From: Vitis vinifera
Taxonomy: Eukaryota > Streptophyta > Magnoliopsida > Vitales > Vitaceae
Direction: 5' to 3'
NCBI RefSeq assembly: GCF_030704535.1
Contig: NC_081813.1
Location: 6,820,501 to 6,884,500 of the forward strand
DNA length: 64,000 bases
The notes beneath the pieces are model-generated. The model was not told where the DNA came from. It saw only the letters and a program-made list of their open reading frames with translations, and did not search any database. How positions within the stretch are numbered: position 1 is the stretch's first letter; the number at the start of each line of letters is the position of its first letter. This document shows, piece after piece, positions 1 to 10,705 of this stretch. The translations under genes and the position numbers were made by a program.

Positions 1-971
1 TTTTGGTAGAGAGGATATGGATCATATGTTGGCTTAATAAATTAATAAAAATAAATATCTACAAGATTTAATTAATTTGAATTCATAGCCTTTCCTAAAT
101 CAAAACTGTGCTGCAATGTTGATAAAGTTAAAATATGAGCTAAAAACTCATAAGAAATTTAAATTAATTAATAGTTACAATAACTTATTTACTTAATTGG
201 AACTAAAGCCATGGGACACCTCTCACTTTAGTGACTAGTTGACTACCGTGACATGATTGGTGATGTTGGTGGGAGGTGCGGTTGGTTGCCTGTGGGTGTT
301 CATTCAGTGGGCTCCCCCACAAGTCACCCCTAGTCTATGGTCTTGGACGATTGTAGAGCTTGGAGTCCAAAATGATTGCCGTAGAAAGGGACAACAGAAG
401 TCACATCCTTAAATGTTTCTGAAACCACTGGAATGAAGCAATTCAGTCATTGTTTGATTCCTAGATCCAAAGACATGCCGACCCTTCTAAATCATTCTTA
501 AGCTTTGTTAATTATTTGGAACAAATCTCTGAACAGATACAGTAAATGGATGGTTTAAGTTTGTGTAAAGCCTTAAAACATGACACAAACTTAATCAATG
601 AAGTGGGTTGAAAAAGCTCATCAGAGAGATGATTCCAGTGATGATGAACGCGATACATGCATGGGTGAATTCGTGTTAGCATTGAATAAGTGCTGAAAGG
701 AGTAGACAAAGCACTAAAGCGAGGCTTGAAATTAATATCACACATCAGAAAAACAGCTACAACAAAGGATTCATTTGTGAGCTAGCATTCATAGCAACAA
801 ACAGACGTACATAAAAAAGAATTGTAACTCTACAATAAACGCTGCTGACAGTGGCAGTGGAATCAACCCCTTTCTTCCCCATTCTGCTACACCCATTTTA
901 CTATAAAATCTGAACCAAGATTGTGGGGGCCCAACAAAACCCTAATTGTATGTATATAGCTTTATCTTCGC
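1..971. other. Spacer downstream of AHP6-like gene
   Basis: No open frame in this stretch shows recognisable protein similarity. The right-hand part presumably holds the 3' UTR and polyadenylation region of the minus-strand AHP6-like gene that ends at 972. I see no repeat structure or RNA gene. Confidence 0.5.
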
Positions 972-2380
972 TCAGTTCTGTATCGGGTACCTAACTCCAG
1001 CTGCCAGTACTCGCTGCTGCTCTAGCTGCACAATCATCAAATAATGTCAGCGCTTAGCAAAGACCAACCCACTAAAATCTGAGAGATAAAGCAGGAGTTT
1101 GGGGTTTTTGGTTTTGGGTTTTTGTTATTTACTTGGAAGAGTTCATGCAATTTGTTCTTGAGGTAACAGTACTCGTGTTCGACAAGCTCCAAAGCCCTCA
1201 AGCACCTGAAGGAATAAATGTTAAATAGATGTCGCATATGCTTTTGATTTTGGGAAAATATATATATGGAAAGTAAATTAAATCCATAAATCGATCATTT
1301 TTTCTTGTTGTGGTGGGGACAACTGTGAGGATGAACAGTTGTTTTGTTGTCTTTGAAAAGTGAAAAATGAAAACAAAGCTCGGATTTTGAGAAGGGGAAA
1401 CAGCGAGCTCACCCGGCCCTGTTGTTCTGCTCGGAAGCCGCGCGAAAAGCAACGCATACATTTCTGACTCTTTTAGCACCTATGCTAGAACTGCTTCCCA
1501 TGAACTGATTCAGATGGATTCCCATTTTCTTGTAGTCCGAGAACTCCCTATCCATCCTGTCACATCATCATCACCCCTTGTCAGTAAACAACCCTATTAA
1601 GCAAAACCCAAGTAGTCGGTCAAATTAAACGAAACCCATAAAGCAAAACTAAGGAATTGCCTAGTTTCAAATGAACAAAGAGGAAAGAGAAAAGAAAGGG
1701 AAAGTGAGCAAACACAAACCCCATGAGCGAAACAAAGTAATAGTCACGTATGTTCAAATGTGGGGTGGGTTTCCCTTTCAAGAAAAAGGAGATGAGAAAG
1801 CCACAAAACATGAGCTCCATTGATAAATCCGAGTGCCCACAAATTCAAAGTGAGTTTTCCCACAAAACAATTTCAAGTTTGGAGAGAGAGAGAGAGGGAG
1901 CGAAAATAAATAAAATCCCAAGTGTCCTTTCCCAGAGATGAAGACAAATGGCTGTCTTTGACGGGGCAAACACCAACCCCAGAAAGCGAAACCAAAGTAA
2001 TCACCAAAATTCGAAGCGGGTTTTCCCAAGAAAAATATTCATGTTTATGCGCGACAGAAAATTACAGTAGTCCTCGGAGATTCCTCAAAAGCTTCTCAGA
2101 CTCGTGGAAGTAGATGTTGACAACCTCGGAAACGAAGTTGGGAGAAGTTTCATCTTGAAGCTGCTGTAGCTGCAAGAACTGCTCATCCAGTACTCCCTAC
2201 AAAAACAACATTTCAAAATTAATCTCACCACCACCACAGATTCATCTACAATCCCCAAAACACCAACAATTACAAAACCAAAAAGAAAAATGGAAGAGCT
2301 TGACATTGAACCTGGTGGAAGAGCAATGCGAGCAGGCGATTCATGTCGGCTCGCAAGCGGTCCGCACCCAACCCGAGCAT
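972..2380 (-). CDS. AHP6: Pseudo histidine-phosphotransfer protein, AHP6-like
   Basis: Plant HPt-domain protein of 156 aa. The exons on the minus strand are 2380-2312, 2196-2066, 1556-1413, 1205-1133 and 1025-972, all with GT-AG introns and compatible phases. The start MLGLGADRLRADMNRLL and the end AAGVRYPIQN match AHP6 as I remember it, including total length (about 154 aa). Exon 2 carries GVLDEQFLQLQQLQDE, the HPt N-terminal helix. In true HPt proteins the phospho-accepting motif reads H-Q-F-K-G-S-S. Here exon 3 reads HLNQFMGSSSSIGA, with Asn at residue 83 in place of the phosphorylatable His. The protein should therefore not accept phosphate. In Arabidopsis AHP6 competes with active AHPs and inhibits cytokinin signalling, and acts in protoxylem and phyllotaxis. 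Upstream sequence is pyrimidine- and GA-rich. Exon borders come from splice consensus and family alignment, without transcript evidence. Confidence 0.95.
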
Positions 2381-4150
2381 CCACAGAGGTAGACCCGTCT
2401 TGGCTGACGACTACTTGCAATCCAAAAACAGAAAAGTCAGTGAGAGGCTCAACCCACTTCGTTTTTTTCTGGGTTTGTTGTGTTTTTTAGGGTTTAAGAG
2501 GGAGTTTTGGTGTGATCTCCAATAGCGGGAATGAGAGTTGGAGTTGGAAGAATTTAAAGACGGCGGTGGAGTGGACCCTACTCTTTTGAAAAATCACAAT
2601 ATCTCCCCACGTCACAAGTCTAGCCTACGCGCCACCTCTAAAACAAGAGAGTTGATTACAAGATGGAAGTGTACTTTTTTGGATATTTATCGAAATCACG
2701 TATATATATATTTGATAGTTTTAATATTATTTTTCATATATCCTATTTCAATATCATAACATTTGGCCCATATCTTTAATTTTTTTTAAATATTATATTT
2801 TCCCATGGAAAAAAAAACAATTACATAAATTATCAATTTTAATTATTCTCCGAACAAGATCACTTCACTTTGTCAATTTGATAGTGAAATTGAACGGTGA
2901 GGAATAGAAAGGGTAAAGTGAGAGTGGGAATGGGAATGGGAATGGTGATGGGAATGGAAGTTTTGGAGAGTGTGGGGCATGGACCAAATCGAGGTGAATG
3001 TGGGGTATCTCCCAGACCAGCCTACAAAAACCCAGAGTCTAACACTCTAGTAGAGAGAGAGAGAGAGAGATGGTGACCTGCTGTCCCCGTACTCCGTCAC
3101 CTCGCGTGCTGTCTCTTCTGCCACCTGCGGCTCTAAGCCCTCGCCCCTACCCGACAACTGCCTGCAGCCGGTAATGTCAGCACCCCATGTAAAAAATGTT
3201 CCACCTTTTATCTTCTTTTTATTTCCTCTCCCTGCCAAACACGCCCTCTATAACTTGCCTTTTCTTCCACTTTCTCTCTGACTTTCTCGAGAAAATATGT
3301 CTGTCTTTTCTCTCTCCATCTCCCTCTCTCTTTCTTTTTTTAACAGGTGAGCATTGGAGTTTGGGCAGGGGGGTGACCGCCCGTTAAACAAGGCTAGGTA
3401 AACAGGTGGTAGTGAGAAGTAAGGTGAACACGTGGCGAAATGGGTACTGATTGTTTGTCTCTTCTATCATGAGACTTTTCAAAGAGGTTTGTGATAGAAG
3501 GGGTGTTGGGCAGTGGGGAGCCAGGGCATGGAGCACAAAATCATGGGTCATATACTTGTTTGGGCTCTCTGTTTTATGGGACATTTCATTTCACTTCTGA
3601 TTCTCATACTTGTAAGATACTCCTCTTTTTTTCTGAACTCTTACCTCTCTCTCCTTTTTTTTTTTTTTTTTTTGGCCATTATGGGGAACACCTTAAATTA
3701 TCATAAATTTTAAATTATATTTCATATTTTATTATTAATATGTTGGGCCCTCAAAAGTATTTTTCTCTATTTTTTATCATTTGAAAATATTAATACTTTA
3801 TAGGAACATTATATTTAATTTTTTTTAACATTTATAATATTTTATAATTTTAATCTTGGACAAGTCTTATTGCCCACATATGTCATGTGTAACCTTTAAT
3901 GAAATCATTTATATACATATTTCGACAAGAACATTTAAGCCTCAAAAAATCCATCAAGTTGAGACTATTTATAATCATATTAGCGAAAAAACAAATGGGG
4001 AACTCCACATGTTGAACATTATTAAATTCAACATCTTCCGTAAAATTATATATAAATTTCAACATTTTCTCAAATAATCTCCTAATTTTCTATCGATTTT
4101 CATCTATAATCTAATATGAAAATGAAAAGGAACTAAAAACTCATCAATTA
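2381..4150. other. AHP6-like upstream region, low-complexity tracts
   Basis: This is the presumed promoter side of the AHP6-like gene. It contains GGGAAT-type repeats near 2928-2955, a (GA)n tract at 3052-3070 and a long pyrimidine-rich stretch at 3190-3345. A poly-T run lies at about 3655-3674. The short frames here (for example 3047-3238 minus) are low-complexity and show no family similarity. I see no gene. Confidence 0.45.
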
Positions 4151-4154
4151 GAAT

Positions 4155-4470
4155 TATGAATGACAATAGGATAGATGTTTTCGAGTACTAACCTCATATC
4201 TTAATGGAACAGATTTGAAATTTAAATAAATAAGTTATTAGTGAGTTTGATTTTTCTTTTTTTTTAAAAAAAAATTGATATGAATATGGAGTAAGTTTAG
4301 ATATTGTCTTGTCTTACTTTATCCCTTTTGATTATATATAAAATTACATACTCACTTTATCTCACTCCATTTAAATTTTTTTAATGAAACAGAAATGAGA
4401 ATCAATTTTAATAAGTAGGGTAAGGTTAGGATGGGGTGTTCTGTCCTCAACCCGGCGCGGAGAATGCGTC
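4155..4470. mobile_element. hAT-like non-autonomous element remnant
   Basis: The left part begins TATGAATGACAATAGG and continues with a segment resembling the first part of the better preserved element at 56499-57017. Shared features are the GATGACAAT-type terminus, then a TTTTCGAGTACTAACC-like block, then a TTGAAATTTAAATAAAT-like block. No right terminus was recognised, so this copy seems truncated or diverged. Similarity was judged by eye. Confidence 0.4.
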
Positions 4471-4801
4471 CTAAAATTCATGCTTCACTTATTTCCACAT
4501 GATAAGAGCTAAAACATCTTTTGATTAAGACAATGTTACTCATCGAAACCTTTTGAACATAGAGAATGGTGTCTTCTTTATCTTTTCATGAAATTCAAAG
4601 CAAAATGAATGTGTGAAAGAATCGAGGAAGCATAAACCAATTATTAAAACATAATCTTTGTACCATATGCTTGTATTCTAATATGAACCGTGCAAAGTCT
4701 GCACACAACCCTAATCTATAGTTGGGGGATGGGTAAAGCTATAGTTTTAGTTTTGTTTGAGAAGCATGTTATTTATTTAAGAAACCTCGACTTCCCCACT
4801 T

Positions 4802-4830
4802 GAAAAGCATGCTTTGTATTGACGTAAGCA
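4802..4830 (+). repeat. Dispersed 28-bp repeat, copy 1 (TGACGTAA core)
   Basis: This segment includes AGCATGCTTTGTATTGACG followed by TAAGCA. It recurs with one internal substitution at 5650-5677. It combines a palindrome (AGCATGCT) with TTGACGTAAGCA, which contains a TGACG bZIP core. The flanks do not align well, so it is not part of an obvious larger repeat. Confidence 0.6.
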
Positions 4831-5649
4831 ACACCACCCTCTCATTTTCATATCATAATTCTATTCATCACTTAGTTTAATCAAATGGGCCATCAAGTTG
4901 TTTTCCTTTTGTCTTCATCTACGACATCTCTCCCTCTTGAGTAATGTGTAACATTTTCCTTTTATTAGTTTTAAAAATAATTTAGCTTCATTTAAGGATT
5001 TTGGATTACTTTTTAAAATATCCAAGAATCGATTAATTGTTTTATTAACCAATTTTTTCACTTTAAGTTATAAATAAAACTACAGAATTATTTTGTTTTT
5101 TCATAATACAAGAGTTTTGACCTTCGTTTTTATTGAGAAAGACAAAAAAAAGTTCGAGAAATTATATTTTGTTTTTCCATAAAGAAGAATGTATTTTTTT
5201 TATTTTAAAATGGACAAAGATGACAAAACGTATTTTTTCTCACTCTAATTTGCAAAAGAGAGAGAGTTCTCACAAAGAGATAAAAAAACCTTTTTTTTTT
5301 TAATAGTAATAGTCTTTGGATAGTTTTAAAACTCCTAAAAATTGGTCTCTTTATTTCTCTCATTTATTGAGTCGGATCGGGGTCAATTCACTTGAGCACC
5401 CAAATCCAATTCCAATAGTCTCAAATTTTAAATATTTGATCTAATCTAAAATAATAAAAAAATTATTTTTTATTTGAAATATAATTCTTGAAGAACGCTT
5501 TTGCCATCAATTTCTACTCAAATTTCACTTAAATTTAAATAGCTCGATTACATCAAACAAGAAGCTTATATAAAACTTTTATAGTAAAAGGCCAAAGTGC
5601 AAAGCATGGGAAAAACCCCAATAAAAAAGGCAAAACATGGAGCCCAATT

Positions 5650-5677
5650 GAAAGCATGCTTTGGATTGACGTAAGCA
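5650..5677 (+). repeat. Dispersed 28-bp repeat, copy 2 (TGACGTAA core)
   Basis: This is the second copy of the repeat at 4802-4830, in the same orientation and about 850 bp away. It differs mainly in GGATT for GTATT. A TATATATATG tract follows about 140 bp downstream (near 5810-5818), so a decayed promoter is possible. No reading frame is attached. Confidence 0.6.
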
Positions 5678-6385
5678 TGGTGTTGGGAGACTAACCCAAC
5701 AACACTTTTGAAGGCATCATACCCATGTAATTAAACAAAAAATAATAATATTTCAACATAGACTTCATAATCATGCTTTGTTCTCCCGTGCTTACTTGCC
5801 ATAGGCATTATATATATGTATCCTTTCAAAATCAACTTTTTTCCTTTCTTTTGTTTTTAGCTTTGGAATTCCAAATGTTGGGAAGAGTTTTCCACCCCTC
5901 TTTCCTAGTCTAAATTTTCTAGTGTTTTTAATTCAGTTGGAAAAGCTATAAGTTGATTAGGGCATGGTTGTTTTATTAACTATAATAGAGGACGACTCAT
6001 AGCTCGAGATACTCTTTTTGTCTCTTATTCGAAGTATTGAGTGTTTATCGACATTTAAATTCTTAATTAGCTAGGTTAATAAATAGCTTCTTTTATATTT
6101 ATTATAATGAAATGTATTATGAGATCATCTTGTATTTTTTTTTTTTTTTGAAGAATTATTAAGATCATGATCAGAAGGGTTTTAGAGGTTTTCTTATATT
6201 TTTTTCTTCCAAGCATAGAAAGATTTTCTTGCGCTATTTTGGTATTCAGTTTGAGTAAGTATGGAAAATTGTTTTATCATCCTTTTTATAAAAATTTAAT
6301 TTAAGGAATATGATTTTAATTGTTGACCTAAAAATGGTGTTACATAGAATTCATCATTTTGATTAATTTTATTGTAATTGCGTCT

Positions 6386-7228
6386 AGGGGTGCAACTATT
6401 GGATTATAAAGACTGAATCAATTTTGTTGTGTTTTATAGGGGGTGTCAGGGGTTGAACTCCTCGCTTAACTCGCAAGGATCGAGTTGCTTGATCAAGAGT
6501 TGAAAGGGGCAGCGTCTCCTAGAAAATTTTCCTTTTATTTATTTGATAATTGACAAATTTGACCCCATGTACATTTAACCCTTTTATAATTTAAGGTTTT
6601 ATGTTTTTTTAGAGCATATGGCCACAATTAAGAAAAGAGAGAGTTTCACCATTGTACTTTTTTTTTTTTCATTTTGATCAATGGATTCTTGAGTGTTGGC
6701 ACATTCTATGGATATAAGGATCATATTGATAATTTGGGTTGAGCTAAAGTTCGGATAGTTCAAGCCTAACTCAAATCCGATTTAACTTTTTTGTAATATT
6801 TATAATGTTTATTATCCTATACAATAATATTCATTTTCTTTTGAAAATTTTAAGAAAAAAATATCAAATTATATTATATCATATACTTTTTCATTATCTT
6901 AAAAAAATATAAATTTATTATTATTATTATTTTGCTATCATGAAATTGTCATATTTACTATTTAAATTTTTATATAACTATATAAAAAATTTGTAAAAAT
7001 TATAGAAGGATTTTGAATTATACAACCTAATAAACCCAACCAACTCGAGTCTAACCCGAACTCAACCCGAACTTAGAGAAATGAGGTTAGGATGAGTTTG
7101 AGTTAAGTACCTCAAGTTAGAGGTCAAGTTAGATTAGATTTGAGTTGATTTTTTTTTATTAATTTGGGCTAAGTTTGAGTTAGCCATTAGCTTGATCAAG
7201 TCACCCAAATTGCCCAAGTTGCAGCCCT
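6386..7228. mobile_element. 843-bp terminal-inverted-repeat element
   Basis: The left end AGGGGTGCAACT and right end AGTTGCAGCCCT form a 12-bp inverted repeat with one mismatch. The flanks AATTGCGTCT (6376-6385) and AATTGTGCCT (7229-7238) match at 8 of 10 positions, as expected for an old target-site duplication. The interior is AT-rich with AACCCGAACTC-type motifs and has no coding capacity. Superfamily is uncertain. A 9-10 bp duplication would favour a Mutator-like origin. Confidence 0.55.
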
Positions 7229-7976
7229 AATTGTGCCTGGCCGATGAGGCTATTTTCATAAAATATGCATCATCGATTCACATCTAAACTTTTTCGGAAG
7301 GTATGACTCTACCGTATATATCTATTAATAACAGTAAAAATAATAATGACAAGTTGATCAAATATTAAATTTAATTAACTAATTTAAATAATTAAATATA
7401 TTGATTATATTAGGTGTATTTAATAAAATAATTTAATATTATAATTTAAGGATAGAAAAAATTTAACTTAATATGTGAAGATAAATAAATTTTTATAAAT
7501 TTCAATTTTCTTGTCACATCTAACTAGGTCTCTTTTCTCTTATTTTTCCCTCGTAACAATATTGTTTAATTTCAATAAGTATAAATAATACTTTATAAAA
7601 CCATTTAAATCAATTTTATATTGAAGTAAGAATTAAGTAATAAGTTTTAATAAAATAATATAAATATAATTTAATTTAAAGTCATATTAAATTATTAAAA
7701 ATTAAATGTTAAGTTTAGATAAATAGCACCCCTAGATTTCAAAGGGAAAGTCTTAATTTGAAAAAAAATGTTAAATATAATTAAAAGTAGAAGGTTATGA
7801 TATTTTTATTGTACAAAATATTATCCCCTTGAAAGAAGGGGATATCTAATCTTAATTATTTATGAAATGAAATTTTTGTTTTGCATTAACTATATATTAA
7901 AACATTTTATATCTAGATCTTTTAGGAGGAAAATTATAACAAGGAGAGAGAGATTGAGAAAGAGAGAAACTAGAGT

Positions 7977-8372
7977 ATGTATGTTAATTGTTTTAGAAAA
8001 CAATTTTGAAAATGGTTTTTGGAATAATTTTTGAAAATTATTCTCTAATATTTTGTAGAACGAAATTCTTTTTGAAAACACAAAATGTTTTTAACTTGTT
8101 TTTAATATTTTTAAATATGTTTTAAAAATAATTTTTATATCTAATATTTTATTTTTAATCCTTCTACATGATTGATAAAACAACCTTAAGAAAAAAAAAG
8201 TAAAAATAATAAAAAAACAACTAAAAAATGTTTTGTGAAAACACTCAATTTTCTATTATTAAGAACAAAAAAATATTAAATAGTTTATAATTATTAAACA
8301 TGTTTTCTTGTTTTTTTTTTATTCTAAAGATTAAAAAACTATTCTTAAAAACAATTGTTAAATAGCTCATAG
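7977..8372. mobile_element. MITE, GTTTGATAAC-TTTTC family, copy A
   Basis: An AT-rich inverted-repeat element with left end GTTAATTGTTTTAGAAAAC and right end near AAAAACAATTGTTAAATAGC. Internal blocks such as AAAATGTTTTTAACTTG and ATATCTAATATTTTATTTTTAAT recur in the copies at 21019-21406, 55104-55463 and 57371-57759. No coding capacity. Confidence 0.5.
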
Positions 8373-8930
8373 AACTTTGAAAACTATGGATGTCTCGAAG
8401 GTTAAACTGAAATAAAAATGTTTAATAATATTCAATAGTGGATTGTCATACTATTTCTTACTGTGAGCACAAATCAATTTTTTTGTTTTTTTTTTTTTTT
8501 GCTTTTGCTTAATCGCTGCTTCTCAACACACTCAAGTTGAGTCGGTTGAAATGAAGCACAAGCTTATGCGGTGGTATGGTAATTTTAACTCAGCAATAGC
8601 TATTTTTATAGAGAACAATGTTAGAGAGTGTCTCAACCTTTAACTTAACCTAGAAAAGATAATGTTGAAAAGTATTTCAAATTTTCTTTCAACTTTTGAC
8701 ATGTTCTATAAAGACCTTACCATTCAAAATTCAACACTTTACCTCAAAACTTGTTAAAGAGTAATATTTTGCTCTTAATTATAAACCCTTTGTAAAATTA
8801 TAAAAGGTATTATTCTTCTTTCGAGTCTAATTCAAACATTTGTTTGAATTTAGATAGAACTAATTTTTAATTGATTACTTTGGATTGACATTTCCTAAAA
8901 ACTTTTGAAATATGTCAGTCATTAGTTTTG

Positions 8931-8933
<3 letters not shown>

Positions 8934-8971
<38 letters not shown>
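8934..8971. repeat. (AT)n microsatellite
   Basis: An uninterrupted run of AT dinucleotides, 38 bp long, within AT-rich intergenic DNA. Confidence 0.95.
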
Positions 8972-8974
<3 letters not shown>

Positions 8975-9399
8975 TTAGAGAGATATTTGCATGATTATTT
9001 GTAATTTTTGCATGCAATTGTAAAGTGTAATAGCTTCAAATTTGGATAATATTTATTTTTCTTTGCATTTTAGTCTTATTTCTTCACTTAACCAAATGTT
9101 CAGACTTTTTAACAAGTTTAAAGACAAATTATTATTCCTTAACAATTTTAAGAGGTGAAGTGTTCAATTTTGAATGTAAGTAGATAAAGTATAAAACATG
9201 TCGAAGTTTATAGAGGTAAAATGTATTTAACCTATTTTTTAAAGTTAATTCATAAGAAATTGATATTTTTCTATCATGTCATATTTTTTTAAGATTTTTT
9301 TTCTTATTACAAAGAAATTATAATTTTCTTTTATAATTAAATAATTAATTTCTTATATGGAATAGAAAAATATATAAAAAAAATTATTTAAAAGAAAAA

Positions 9400-10010
9400 A
9401 AATTATGTGCAATTGGAACTCTAGGATTTGCGTATTTGGATAATGAAATATTCCATAAGGTCATAGAAGATACATAACTTCCAAGTTATGGTTAAAATTA
9501 GAAATTTTATTTATGACAAAGTCTCCTACAAATTGATTGATTGTATTTGAAGAAGAGATTGTCCACTCTCTAATAATGAAAAGTATATCTATCAAAGATC
9601 ATGTTAATTAACGAGTTCAATAAAACTATTATGAATTTGAAAAATATTGATGTCATAATTGATCATAAAAATCAAGTCATAATTATGATATGTTCTTTAA
9701 GTTTTTATGAGTACGTTGTAGGTGTCATGGTATATGGTAGAGATACTCTCCAGTAAAGGATCTTAACGCTCTAAATTCAAAGAAATAGAAGAAAAAAGGA
9801 AGAAAATTAAGGTGAAGATTTAGTTGCTAAATAAAGAACAAGAAAGAAGAATCATGGCAAGAGAGTTAATCTATATCTCCATATCAAAGTCGAGAACAAC
9901 AACAAATAAAGAGGGGTACTATGCTATTGATGTGGGTAGTTATAGGGCAAAATTAAGATACTATATTTTAGTAACTTGGGTGATAATCAAGCTTTGCAAT
10001 GAATCTAATT
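9400..10010 (+). pseudogene. Ty1/copia gag relic
   Basis: Translation with frameshifts and stops recovers the order of a copia Gag (UBN2 type). AIGTLGFAYLDNEIFHKVIED is followed by a MTKSL-like segment around 9515, then NKTIMNLKNIDV and SLSFYEYVVGVMVYGRDTL at about 9610-9760. A GEDLVAK-like segment and a degenerate zinc knuckle (CYWCG-like) follow near 9810-9930. No pol domains were recognised downstream, so this is an orphan fragment. Not functional. Confidence 0.65.
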
Positions 10011-10495
10011 GTTATTAGGTCTTTGTCCATTTGGAAGATTGCTCATACAAATTTACAATGAAAAAACTCCTATTCATTCTAAGATCACTAAAGGAACTCA
10101 GTATTTATCAAATTTGTTCCTATCCAACAAAAGACGTCGAGAACAAATGACAAAGATATTGTTGATAAAAAAATGCATTTGTGATTGAAGGTGCTTCTAT
10201 CATATATCTTGTAATGAATTATTTTAGTGTCTACCAACTTATAAATAGATGGTCTGAAAGTTTTTTATTAGAAACAAAATAGCCTTTAGGATTAACTAGG
10301 ATAAATGTAATTCTAATTAAGATGCATGATATACTGATTGCTTTGAGTACACTAATCGACTCTGATAGGTACATATATAAAGTTAAAGGTGGAGTTAAAT
10401 TTCAAATGATAATATAAGATAATTTCGTATTTTTTTAATGGAAGAGTTTCCATGTTTTATATTTTTAAAATTTGATTATACACCTGATTTTTTGC

Positions 10496-10558
10496 AAAAA
10501 AAACAAAAAAACAAAAAAACAAAAAAACAAAAACAGAAAACAAAAAAACAAAGGAAAC
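10496..10558. repeat. A-rich (AAAAAAAC)n tract
   Basis: A run of adenines interrupted at regular intervals by single C residues, about 150 bp beyond the stop codon of the FAD5-like gene. It could be a simple repeat or the degenerate tail of a retroposon. Confidence 0.7.
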
Positions 10559-10705
10559 AAAAACATTTCTTATACTAAAACATCTTCTAAAAATAGGGCA
10601 AAAAGGGCTCATATTTATTAGTTAGTATGAAGTCTAATAAACCATATGGACATGAATTTCAGTAAAGAGTAAAAGGTGTAGCAGCGACAGTTTCAGAGGC
10701 AATCT

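Noticed and set aside
2343-2525. Plus-strand frame beginning MSARKRSAPNPSIHRG opposite AHP6 exon 1
   Set aside because: It is the reverse complement of a confirmed exon and its leader, with no family similarity.
3047-3238. Minus-strand frame beginning MAGRGNKKKIKGGTF
   Set aside because: The basic start looks histone-like by chance. The rest ends in a serine-leucine run read from a GA microsatellite, and no domain follows.
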